DNA of 64,000 bases from Straminergon stramineum (taxonomy: Eukaryota; Streptophyta; Bryopsida; Hypnales; Calliergonaceae), in NCBI GenBank assembly GCA_963920665.1, contig OY987265.1:33609001-33673000 (forward strand). Reading direction: 5' to 3'. The position numbers and the translations under genes were made by a program. Each line of letters starts with the position of its first letter. The stretch's first letter is position 1. Below the pieces are notes generated by a model. That model searched no databases. It saw only the letters and a program-made list of their open reading frames with translations, and had not been told where the DNA came from. Shown piece after piece: positions 45,421 through 56,126 of this stretch.

Positions 45421-47944
45421 TTGGAAAAATGAGAGAGGTGGGAATGATTGGTCATTAATGCGCTCCTTATTAGTTTCCATTGTCACATTCCGAGAGGCAA
45501 AGAAGGAGCTACTCGCAAAGTTTTTCCTACAAAGCAAAGCAAGAGGAGAGGTGGCATGGAGCTCCACTTACATACAAGCCATCGAAGTGAAGAGCGTGAG
45601 AATTGTGAGAGAGATGAGGTCTTACGCATTGCAACCTCCGTCCCTAGAGACTGCAATGCACACAAGCGAGGCTGCATGTGCCGACAACTTCTCTAAGAGC
45701 GCTGTGAGTGTGAGTGCTTTTTGCTTGTCAGAGATCGGTCTTCAAAAGGCCACGTTTACATAAGACCTTCCCTGATGGAATTACCTGAAACTCCCATCTG
45801 TAAGGTATAGATTCTGGAAAAATCCGGGGAAATTTTCACAATCCATCCGAAATTTTGGATGAAAATTTGAGAATTTATACGGGGCGGTCCTTACATTAGG
45901 GGTAGTCTTTACCTTCTCCGAAAACAAAATTTCTATGAAGAATGAGAAGTTCAAGAGTAAAAATAGGAGCTGATAGGAAACCATTATGCATGAAGAAGGT
46001 ATGATCCCCCTTTTTTGGTGTGTGGAGCATAGAGGATGAAAAATCAAGAGAAGTATTCACATGTCAAAGAGCATGAATGTAGTAATATTTTGTGGGTTTG
46101 AAATTCCAAATCGATCTTAAAGTCAAAGGAGTGGATCCTTCATGGCAATGCAACAACTCTAAGCATCGATTCTTGGTAATGAGAGTGATTTGTGGTGAAA
46201 ATAGCACTAGGGTCAAAGTAACAAGGGAAGGGTGAAAAGTAGATGAAAAATTTATATGAAGAAATCTTCTTTACACCCATTCTTCACCTCTAGAGGAGAA
46301 TAATGGACATGGAGAAGATATTGTAGAAAAAGAATATTCTACGACGGAGAACCAACGGGAAGCCTACGTAGAGCTTCGACATCCCCATTCTTTGAAGAAT
46401 GGGCGTGCAATGAAGAAGGTGTGACTACCCCTACTACATGAAGATTGTTTCTTTGGGGATTTCCCTTAGTGTTCTATGCTGAGGGATGATTCCCTAAAAA
46501 ACAATCTTCATCTTGCATTATACTCCCAAAATCAATACACCCTAAAATTTGCAAAAAATACAAATATGAATGTGATGAACTATTAGACTAGGCATTATGT
46601 CCCATGATGCTCTCGAGCGTCCCAACTCTCAAGCATTTTCTAGTCCATTTTGTGATTGCTATGAACAAAAATATTTGTATTTGTTTTTCAAGGATGAAAT
46701 CACGCATCTTCTTCAGTTTTTTTTAGATTTTTTTAGTAAAATTTTGAAATGATTATGAATTTCTAAAGATAGTGAAAAAAATTCATATCAAATATGTAAT
46801 ACAATTAAAATGGATTGGTTTGGGATGCTGACATGGCACATCCTTCAACCAAAAGTCAATTATAAAAAACACATGAAAATCATCTAATCAATATTGCAAG
46901 CTTAAGGACATTAGAGTTTTCTTAAGAACCTTGAAAATCATCCTCTCTTTGGTCCTATAATCCTAAGTTGCATTTGAATTTTTAATCAACTTGAATTTTT
47001 TTTGGAATGACAAGAAGGCATGATTGCTTGCCATTTACTCACATTGGGGCTTCTTCTTTCTAAATAGAGGTTAAGTGCAAAAAAAAAAGAATTAAAAGAT
47101 TTTAAATGTATAGATCTACTTCACTTGAAAATTTGGTATGATTTTTCTTCACTTTTTCTTCAAAATTTTTGGATAATTTGAAAATTTCACAAAAAATCTA
47201 GAAATTTTATAACATTTATTGGAAATTTAATTTCATCTTTGAAAAATAAAGTTAAAAATTTTACTCATAAATAGAAAAAAAAGGGATAAATAGTATTGAA
47301 TATTGAGGGCTTTTTCAATTGAGGATTAAACTTATGATAGAAGGTCATAATTATTTTACAAATTGTTGTCACCATCTACTGAAAAGTTTCAATCTAAGTC
47401 CAAATAGTCAATGTACATGTATCTAACTTCTAGGTTCAATAGGATATATTAAGAAAAATCTTTCTTAAAAATTTAGAAATTTTGTAGCTTCAAAGACAAA
47501 GTAAAGGAAAATTCGAACTTGGAATCTCGGGTAATTGAAAGTGGTACTTCTTCATTTCAATATTATACTTTAAATGCTCATTCTTTTTACTAAAATACAA
47601 TGGATGTAATGAGTTATTGTACACAAAATAATTTTGAATTTCATAGGAATTGCTAAATAGGATTTTTTTACAAAAATTATACACGCCTTTTTCAAGGTAC
47701 AATAATACACCAATGGCAAGATCATAATGTGGACTTTTTATCAAAATATTATACAAGTGACTTGGATAAAAATTTATATCTATGAGACTACTAAAGAATG
47801 AGTGGCAACACATTCTAAATAATAATACCATGTGGATGTGACTAACAAAGCTTTTGCTTGCCAAAATGGAAAGATACTTTTCCTACCCTTGAAATTTATA
47901 GAGCTTCATCAATTTTGCCAATAGAAGGAAAAATCCACCCTTGG
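45421..47944. other. Promoter flank, then A+T-rich intergenic DNA
   Basis: 45.42-45.78 kb has gene-like composition and probably holds the carboxylesterase promoter. The rest shows no gene; 45.88-46.5 kb contains several GAAGAATG/CATTCTTC short inverted motifs but no definable element. Confidence 0.35.
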
Positions 47945-48174
47945 TACAGTACCTCACAAAACTGTTCCAATCATTAGAACTTCTAAATTCAAGAAGAAGT
48001 TTCAGACAAATGGATGTCCAAACTTTCAAATAGTAATTTGAGGCATATATTACAACCAATCTAGTACACATATGTAAAAAGTTCCAACTAAATCAAGTAT
48101 CATTGAAGGAAAAATGAAAGCTTAAAATCAGTATATACATTGGTACAGTTTTGTGAGTACTTTAAGTAAGCTAC

Positions 48175-49194
48175 CTAATACTTTGTCCATTTCCCTTTTG
48201 AAGCTACTACAGCTTCCATCCTTTGGGGCATGCTTTCTACAAGTCTCCTGCAATCATATGTAGTAATAGAAGAAAAAACTTGAACTACATGTTCCCATAA
48301 TTCAATCATTCCTTTTGGAGGTGAATCATATTGATTCAATCTCCTTTTGAGGATTGCCCATAGATGTTCTATTGGATTTAAATCAGGGGATTGGGCTGGC
48401 CACGTTAGAAGACTAAAACTTTGCCTTGAGAACCATTCTTGCATCATCTTTGTGGTGTGAATAGAAGCATTATCTTGCTGGAAAATGACTTTTGTAGCAT
48501 CTAAATTGTATTTTCTAATTGTACCATCTATTGTTTGCTCTAAAATTTGACGATATCCATGTTGATTGAGGCGACCTTCAATTTTGTACACCAATCCTGG
48601 ACCATGACTAGTCATACTACCCCAAATTATGATCCCACCACCACCATGCTTTACTGTCTCTGTAACAGTGCGAGTTGACAATTCATGTGGATCACGACTC
48701 CAACACCAAGAGATTCCATCAGAATAAAATCGATTGATTTTAGACTCATCAGAGGAAATGACACAACTCCAATCATCTATAGTCCAATCTAAATGGTCTC
48801 TTGCAAAGTCTAAACGTGCTTTGACATTCTTGACTGAGAGACATGGTTTTTTTTGCTTCACTTGTGATTGTAAACCACCTCTACGCAAAGCACGTCTCAC
48901 TGTTTCAACACACACTTGCATCCCAAATGCCTCTTGCACATTTTTTGTAGCCTCTACAACAGTATTAAGCTTCCCTCTAGTCATATCCAATACACAAGAC
49001 CATTCCATTGCAGGAGTCAATTTTCTTGGTCTACCTCCATGTGATAATTCTACACTAGAAACAAATTTCTTTCGGAGCCTGTGTATAGTTCCAACACCTA
49101 CATGCAAACTCCTTGACACTTCTCTAACACCAACCCCTCTCTGCAACATGGAAATGACATCTGATTTCTTTTGAGAAGATAATGGACGAACCAT
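48175..49194 (-). CDS. Tc1-family DD34E transposase, intact (339 aa)
   Basis: Binds the element's inverted repeats and performs cut-and-paste transposition into TA. Residues 1-110 form the paired-like DNA-binding region: a first helix-turn-helix (about 10-45), the GRPR-type linker GGRPRKLT (53-60) and a second helix-turn-helix (about 85-110). The catalytic core has D149 (SSDES), the glycine-rich box HGGGGIIIWG (183-192), D241 (FQQDNAS) and E276 (SPDLNPIEHLW). The 34 residues between D241 and E276 define the DD34E Tc1 clade. Full family length, no frameshift or stop; the start is the first ATG. The plant mariner-like transposases behind Stowaway elements are DD39D, so this is not that lineage. 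Codon use is A+T-rich like the surroundings. Confidence 0.95.
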   Translation of the reverse strand: MVRPLSSQKKSDVISMLQRGVGVREVSRSLHVGVGTIHRLRKKFVSSVELSHGGRPRKLTPAMEWSCVLDMTRGKLNTVVEATKNVQEAFGMQVCVETVRRALRRGGLQSQVKQKKPCLSVKNVKARLDFARDHLDWTIDDWSCVISSDESKINRFYSDGISWCWSRDPHELSTRTVTETVKHGGGGIIIWGSMTSHGPGLVYKIEGRLNQHGYRQILEQTIDGTIRKYNLDATKVIFQQDNASIHTTKMMQEWFSRQSFSLLTWPAQSPDLNPIEHLWAILKRRLNQYDSPPKGMIELWEHVVQVFSSITTYDCRRLVESMPQRMEAVVASKGKWTKY

Positions 49195-49277
49195 CTTTTC
49201 TACTTGGGAGCAGGGACTTCAAAGTACAAAGAAAATCAAAAGAGATGGTGTGTACACAAAGCTTTACAGCAAGAGTA

Positions 49278-49350
49278 CAAGTCTAATCAATATTGCACAG
49301 CTCTATAAGACAAGAATACAAGTCTAATCAATCTTCACAGCTCTACAACA
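49278..49350. repeat. Short direct repeat inside the Tc1 right flank
   Basis: ACAAGTCTAATCAAT(A/C)TT followed by CACAGCTCTA occurs twice about 41 bp apart, between the transposase start and the right end. Confidence 0.6.
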
Positions 49351-49589
49351 AAACAAGTTCTTGTACACAATGCACTCACAAAATTGTTCCATTGATTTAT
49401 CTAGCTTTGAGCTTATGATTATCATGCATCTGTGCTTCTGCATGCCATTGCTTTTGACATGTAGCCTCTAAACTTGCATTAGAAGTTAATTGGAACTTAC
49501 ACATCGCCATTTGCTTTTGCCAGGTGCCATCTAAATTTAATGAAAGGCAGATTTTTCCAACACTGGAACAGTTTTGTGAGGTACTGTAT

Positions 49590-50770
49590 AAAAACCTTGA
49601 AAGGAGATAAAATTATGCAAGAATGTTGATTTCATTTCAAATGCCATACCATTCTTGAATATGAAGGCTTCGAGGGTTTCTCTAATGGGATTCAAGGAGA
49701 AGCTTCAATTCAAGAGTTGCAACAACTTTCAATAATAAAAGGGGTCACAAATGGATTTTTATTGAGAAAAAATCAAGAAAGTACATAACATTATTCAACA
49801 AGGTAAAAAGATAGCTTCAATAAAAAGTTAGAAGAGATATCATATGTAGTTGTTCAACTTTGAAAATACAACAACTAGGTAAATTGGAGAAGATACATCA
49901 TGATCATACAATTGAGAAACATATTTCACAATTAGCTATAGTGACAAATGTCAAACAACAATTGCAAATGCTCTTCAATCCTCTTCTCCCTGTCAATGAA
50001 TAAGGTAGGAGTACCTAAAAGTAACACCATTTGTTTGAAGACACCTAAAAAATGACCTAAAACAAGGTACAAGTGGAGGCAAAGTGGACACGTGTGGTTA
50101 CATAAAATTGGCACAATCACAAATGGAGTATTTCCACCTTGGAAAGGCAACAAGAACTTAAACTACGACTAGTGGAGATTATAAGCATCTAATTCTACAA
50201 AATCTCATGTGTGATATAATCTCTTAAATGTTGCTTTTTCTATTATCCATGTGCACTTCAATGGGGGTCTACTATCCAGAGTAGGTGCATCTATAGGGGT
50301 CTTTCAAAAAATTCCTACTTTTATTCCTACCAACTCAGAAAACTACTAAACCAATTTTGATGGCATCTGTACCCATTTCCTAACAAGCACACCCATTATT
50401 TTATGTAGAGACCCTCACAATCATCACATCTCAAATAAGTGTTACATTTAGGTACTCCTACCTTAGATTAGTTTGTTCCTCTATGAACCGCAAATCAACC
50501 CTCCTAACATTTCTCAATAATGTATGGCATAGCCTATTTTATGCAGTACAATAATATAGAGATATTATATAAACAGAAATACGTAGATAATATGATACAG
50601 GTGTGCTAAGAATAATCACATGGCACTAGATTGATGCCTATAATGTGCCCGAAATTATACTACAAAGTGCAGAGGAAATAACTGTGGGTGCACTCTCCTC
50701 TAGGAAAACCTGACTTAAGTACAATGGTGCTGCCCAGAGAAGTTGAAAGCTCATGACTCCATAGCAAGGA
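49590..50770. other. Intergenic DNA, 3' flank of the SOUL gene
   Basis: No gene supported. The region just below 50775 should contain the SOUL 3' UTR. Confidence 0.35.
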
Positions 50771-50774
50771 TTGC

Positions 50775-53700
50775 TCACGAGTTCAGAACATACTCGATCT
50801 CCAGAGACAATTCGTTGCGCCTCATGAATGGCAGTGTGAAAGGAGGATTGAACTGCCACCATCCCACCATCCCATCAGTCACTGGCGTTGTATATGAATC
50901 AAGCGTAGTAACTAAACCACATAGTTTAGGGTTTAGGGTCTAAAACCCTAAACCACATAAAACTGACATGCATTTAACAACAAAGCTACAAATGTAATCA
51001 GAAGAGTCACGGTTGTGCAACTCCCTCCTTCCCCATTCCTCCATGAAAATTGAATGGGGGACGTGGGCTCATCAGAGTCTTCCAACTGAAGATTTCAACA
51101 GACTACCTGATCCAATTCATGGAGCACTCAAGACAGAATGAGAGATGAAGAAGTTTGTATGGAAAATGTCCAATAACTTGCCACCTAACCCTCCATTTCT
51201 CGTCCCTGTTCTGGAAACAAGAAGGTTCATAGTCGTACATTCATCCTTCTTCCATCTCGATGAACCAGGGATGTGACTTCCTATGACCAGCGATTTCAAC
51301 AAAACTAGCTAAAACCAAATTCATTGAGCATTGGAGACAAGAAGTTTGTGCGGAGCTTGCCACCTATCTTTCCATTTATTTGCAAAGAGGAAACGAAGAG
51401 ATTGCAAAAGAGTAGGAATGAAGTTTAGAATTCAACAAATTAAATGGTACCTGTGCGACTTCGGGCTGCGCATCTGGTAGTACGCGCACCACAGGGTCTT
51501 TGAGCAGAGCCCTGCGCAGCGCTTGCTCCCGCCGTTGCACCTCCCCATCAGTCACGAATCCGGAGAATATTGCCACCGCCACTTTCTTGCCAGGCACTCT
51601 TCGAATGCGCACTGCTGGATCCACAGGCTCTGGAGGGTCCTCGTTGTACTTGGCTGGCAACACAAACGACATTCGCCATTGCCCTTCTCCTGCTCCCCTC
51701 TGCACCACCACACACGTCGAACTTCATCAATTATAAGCCCCCTCACAAGAGCCTCTACCAACGACACTGATTAGTCTTAATAGTACATGTGACACTAATT
51801 TATCCAAGTCACACCATTTTGAATAAGTGTAGGTTAACCCCCAAATGCCCAAGGCACCAGATTCTGGTGTTTCGAAAACTTTAAAGTTAAGTAAAACTCA
51901 ACCAAATTGCTATTATTAGTAGTTTATATTTTTGGAGAACTCTTTTTGAAGTCTAGTTTTAGGATCAAAAAGACAATCTTAAAGGTGAAGGATTATGATT
52001 TTTCTATTCGAGATTTTGTGCAAGGACGCCCATTGCAATCTTGACCTCCTGTAGTGTTGAGGGCTCTTGGAAATGAGCCTCAAATACACTAGATCTTGGA
52101 GGAAAAATCACATTAGAAATTCATTTAAAAAAATTGTAAAATAGACTTTGAAAAACTGTAAATTGATTGGGGTTGTGCATGCTAGGCCCTATAATCTCAT
52201 ATTTTTTTAGTGACCAACTTTTTAGAGTTGACATGCTAAAAGAGAATTGAAAAATTTCAAGAAGCTCCAAATAGGCCTTGGGCATTTAGGGGTTAAGAAA
52301 TTCTTGTGTTGCACCAATTTCCACCAAAATAAAATCTTGTTGTGACACTAATTTTCTAGGTGACGTTAAATTTCTACTTTCACTACTAAGACAGATCAGT
52401 ATAATCTTTCATATGCAAGTGACTGAGTGCACAGTATGCTTGATTTCCTACTTTTTCAGGTCCAAATTGAAGTGATGAACACACAGAAATTGTAAGAGAC
52501 ATATTCCTAAGAAATGGCTCATTCCAACTCCTATAGATATGGCAGTGGTCCTTTTGGTCATTTGGGAACTTAGGATGAAGAATTTCTAAATTAGTACCTG
52601 TTGAATGACAGGGGTAGTCATGTCCATTTTTTCCCCTCCTGATTGGCCTCTGTTCGTCATCACAGGTGTTGTCATTGCCATCTCAGATCGCTTCGAATTC
52701 TGCTTCAACAGCAGCAATGCTCAATCGTCAACAACTGAGTTGCCATCTCAGTTGCATTCTGGTTAAAAACTTCATTCACTTCTGCGCTTGGTTTTACGAA
52801 ACTAGAGTTCGACTTTTCTTGCCCGTAATAGAAGCCCTCACATTATAAAATTATCTTCAGATTGCTCTTCATTAGATTTTGTGTTTCAAAAGGCAGCACA
52901 CTTCCAAGTAACTTCCAAGTAATGTTCACAAAAAGTCAATACTTTGGTAAGGTCCTTGTACCTTGCCAAAGAGATATGCAGCAAGAGTGTTGAAAGCTTG
53001 ACCCGAGCTGGAGAAATCAAAGCCGGTACGCCCAGCCATTGTTGTCTCAGCGACTACGTACGACTGATCAGAAACCACCCAAAGCAGAAGCTTGTCAATA
53101 TAATTTTCATTTGTAACTTGTGTAGATGAATTGAATTTTACTGGTCAGTCATGTACAACACCTAATAGAGATCACTGGCGCAGTGCATGAATTCTTTCTG
53201 AACTTGCTCCAGGACTCCATCACCAATCTGGAGATCAAGACTGTTGCGATGGCTTACCTTAACCTCCCGGACTTCGTAGTCTGCTGCACGCCGAACAAGG
53301 TCATAGGGTATACTCTCTAGATCAGGCACTGAAATATAAACCCCACGTGGTGTCTCAAAATACAAGCTAACGCCATAAAGGTGAAGACTACAGCAACTTA
53401 TTACAATCTCGCAATAACTGCAAACAAAAGAAAAAGAAAAACGTTCTAGAGTAATATTCACCATGCACCCTTTCCACAGAAACACAAAAAGAATGTGGAG
53501 CACTGAAATACAAAAGAACTAGTTCACTTTTAAAGCAATTTATTCCATTGCCAGGCTTGCAATCAAACATGCCAATTAAGGACTGGATAAATGGAAATAG
53601 TTAGCTATAATGTAAACCACACCCGCCTTTGTATACATACCATGAGCACAAAAAGAATCTGGGTTCCTTTTCTTGCCTCACTATTCAGTGATTCCAAGGG

Positions 53701-54254
53701 AGATCTAAGCAGCTCCTCAAGAATATTACGAGGAAAGACAAGGTGTTGATACAAAAAAAGATGCAATACTGGAAGCAGGAGCTACAACACTGTAAAATGC
53801 ATGTCATTATCAACAGCCAGGACAATACGTTGTGGGAATTGTGTAGGGGCTCACCACTCATCAAAGCTTCCTCCAGGTTTCTTGCCTCAGTCGGAATCCT
53901 TGGAGAATTTACATACTTGGACACCTCCGTCACCAAATTTTGAAGAGCTGCACAAAAGAAAAATTCAATAAAATCAAAACCGGTCTTACGCTACACAACA
54001 TTCTTTGGTGTTCACAACAGATCTGCAGAGGCAATACAGTAAGTTAGAAACCAATGCTTACAGCGTTGCGATTGTGCGGCGGCTTGTTGCGTAAGGGCCT
54101 GCAGCAACGACAAGCGGTTGCTGCTGGCTGTGTTGTTGCTGCTCCTCATCAGCACTTGCATACGCTTTCCTTGAGAGCTGGTCTTGGCAGGCCCACAATG
54201 TGGCAGGCCCCCAATGCCTGCTACTGTCGTAGCCGCACAAGACATCGTCGCCAT
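50775..54254 (-). CDS. Plastid-type SOUL heme-binding protein (7 exons, 295 aa)
   Basis: Exons on the - strand: 54254-54062, 53947-53855, 53328-53258, 53063-52962, 52699-52598, 51699-51451, 50852-50775. All introns are GT-AG, phases 1, 2 and then 0, and junctions restore a continuous protein. Residues 1-65 are Ser/Ala/Thr-rich with few acids, a likely plastid transit peptide. VPDLESIPYDLVRRAADYEVREVK opens the SOUL domain; then SYVVAETTMAGRTGFDFSSS, two MTTPV blocks in the fifth exon, QWRMSFVLPAKY, VPGKKVAVAIFSGFVTD, EVAQ and FNPPFTLPFMRRNELSLEI at the end. Order and motifs match plant SOUL proteins of the AtHBP5 type. These bind heme or other tetrapyrroles and are placed in the plastid; the physiological role is debated. 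The fifth intron contains a TTAA element. I am confident of the family; ends of the smallest exons are inferred from motifs. Confidence 0.88.
50915..50960. repeat. Intronic telomere-like tract in the SOUL gene
   Basis: GTTTAGGGTTTAGGGTC followed by TAAAACCCTAAACC makes two and one opposed telomere-type units in the sixth intron. Flanking direct repeats AACCACATA lie at 50915-50923 and 50951-50959. Confidence 0.6.
51834..52296. mobile_element. TTAA-type element family 2 within the SOUL gene's fifth intron
   Basis: A 463-bp copy: TTAACCCCCAAATGCCCAAGG at the left and GGCCTTGGGCATTTAGGGGTTAA at the right, an almost perfect inverted repeat with TTAA at both tips. Same family as 18601-19206 in reverse. 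It lies between the exons 52699-52598 and 51699-51451 and leaves their splice sites intact. Confidence 0.8.
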
Positions 54255-54259
54255 TCGCC

Positions 54260-54694
54260 CTAAAACAATTCAATTCGATGCAGTACTCGCTGGCATTCAA
54301 TACACAGATCAGCGGGACACGTAAATTCAAGCATTTGCAAGTGGAAACCTAAATTTAAAAATTCACAAGTGCATCCCTAATTTCGAAGACACGAGGCTGA
54401 GAACAGACTCGCACATTGAAAGTTTGTAAGCAAAAATGTGCACAACGCAATACTTTGCAAGCAAAAAAAACTCTTCGATCTGATAATAATAACCCAATTT
54501 TCTAATTCGAGGGCTTCTGGTTGCACAACCTAACGTAATTCGAATGCTTTGACTGCCAGTGGAAGTTGCAATTTGCAATTTCAACAACTTCTCTAACATT
54601 TCTTCATACCCACAGTCACCGCATGAAATAGTAACTTCCAGTCTTCGCTCAGCTGCCATCACAAGATACTTCCAAACCAAAACAAGAGTCTCAC
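54260..54694 (-). other. Predicted 5' leader intron of the SOUL gene
   Basis: The donor reads AACATTGAAG|GTGAGAC and the acceptor TTGTTTTAG|GGCGA, only five bases before the ATG. The donor lies at the homologous position to the carboxylesterase leader donor (45277). Confidence 0.55.
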
Positions 54695-54810
54695 CTTCAA
54701 TGTTACAAAGATTCACAATCCTCAACGATGCAATTCTTTAGCTCCCAAACGCGACGGCTCACTCACATCAACGAAATGAGCTCCCCAGAAAATTGAGCTG
54801 CAACCACAGA
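54695..54810 (-). other. Predicted non-coding leader exon of the SOUL gene
   Basis: Carries GCGTTTGGGAGCTAAAG and ends at the ATTGAAG donor. It is related to 45277-45420. The 5' limit is not known. Confidence 0.45.
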
Positions 54811-55166
54811 CCGACAGTGTCAGATTTCGTGACTGACGTGGGTGTCACTCTTTACTGCGATTCCATTAGGTTTCACAACCACAGAGTCAAAGAGCGGCGA
54901 GATACTGACTCGCAAACTGTGCATGCTCCAGTCGAAACAAGTGGCATCGGGTTGTCCAAAGGTCGTGTTCCCAACAAAGGGAACTTGGTCATGTTCAGTT
55001 TCCATTCAGTTCCATCAGGAAGCTTAGGTCATCACGCTCTTGCAGCGTTGAGGCCTGGAATGGTTGCGTAGCATAAGTTACAAGATTAAGATAGGAAGCT
55101 CAAACTCACTGCTCGGGCTTTCAGAATCGCCCCTACTTTAGCTGTGAAATGGACATGAGATGGTCC

Positions 55167-56126
55167 TTAACCCCTCACTGCCAAAAGGGGACGAAAACTG
55201 TCCTCAAGTAAAATTCAAAGTGCTGTAACTTTTGCATCCGATGTCCAAATTCAATAAAAATTGTTTGAAAATTTTCTCTCTCTTCTAGTTTGTGTGGTAA
55301 AATTTTCAGATCAATCCAAGATGTACTGAATTTTTGGAAGCCAATTGAAGTTCACAAGTTCAATTTGAGTTCACCAAATTGCATTTGATGACTGCAACTT
55401 CGGGGGCTTGTATCTCCTTCATCTAATGTTCTTTTTCAATAAAATTTGTTGGGTTATTTTCCCCTTGAAGTCTACTTATTGTGATAGAATTTGTATGTCA
55501 ATCTAGATTGTTTTGAATGTCTAGGAGCAATTCGAAGTTCAAAATCCTGACATTCTTGGATTAAAATGAACTTCAATGGCTTGTTTCTTCATACAATGTT
55601 CGTTTCAAATAATTTTTTTTTAAAGTTGCACATACTATTCTAGTTTGTGTGTCTAAAATTTCATATCAATCCAAGAAGTTATGAGTGACTGAGAAGCATT
55701 TCAGTATAATGAGGTTCAGTTTTTGATGTGGTTTTTACAACTTTTCTTGCTATTTTTGACATTTCAAAGCCATTTTGCAGACACAATGAGTCAATTCAAT
55801 GATATTTTTTTTCATCAATGTGTTTGATTGGTGATTTTGAATCACTTTATAGTTTCAAGTTTCTTCATTTGAGTAGATTTAGAAACCAAATTTCGTCTCG
55901 AAATGTGTTTTTGGGAAAATTTTAGCAACCTTTTTCAACACTAAAACATTATAATCTTGCAATCTATGAGGTCAAATGACACCAAACTTGATGCACGCCA
56001 TTTACAACAAGTGCACTACAAGATCATACGGTTGAGATCTCTATAACTAAGTGAAATTTATATTTGTAACACTTCAAAAGGAATGTTGTTTTTGGAGTTG
56101 TTTAGGCCTTGGGCAGTGAGGGTTAA
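55167..56126. mobile_element. TTAA-type element family 3, longest copy (960 bp)
   Basis: Ends TTAACCCCTCACTGCC and the complementary GGCAGTGAGGGTTAA, perfect over 15 bp apart from one C, with TTAA at the tips. The interior has no long frame. Near its right side ATTATAATCTTGCAATCTATG and GGTCAAATG blocks relate it to 30057-30620. It lies about 350 bp upstream of the SOUL leader exon. Confidence 0.75.

Larger units (their letters stand above)
47947..49586. mobile_element. Complete Tc1-type transposon (~1.64 kb)
   Basis: Flanked by TA (47945-47946 and 49587-49588). The terminal inverted repeats are perfect over the outer 22 bp inside the TA (CAGTACCTCACAAAACTGTT...), 24 bp counting TA. They are weaker for a few bases further in. 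CAGT tips and TA duplication are Tc1/mariner hallmarks. Inside each end lies a second, inverted version of the repeat: TACAGTTTTGTGAGTAC at 48144-48160 and CACTCACAAAATTGTTCC at 49373-49390. The single gene is the DD34E transposase on the - strand. Identical ends plus an uninterrupted frame indicate a young, possibly mobile copy. Confidence 0.92.

Noticed and set aside
45448..45763. 82- and 101-codon + strand frames upstream of the carboxylesterase
   Set aside because: Two overlapping frames without motifs in a probable promoter region; not supported as a divergent gene.
48734..49174. 146-codon + strand frame inside the Tc1 element
   Set aside because: It is the antisense of the transposase; no independent protein features.
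54058..54330. 90-codon - strand frame overlapping the first SOUL exon
   Set aside because: A different frame from the one that splices correctly to EVSKYVNSPR; the ATG at 54254 gives the transit peptide and correct phase.
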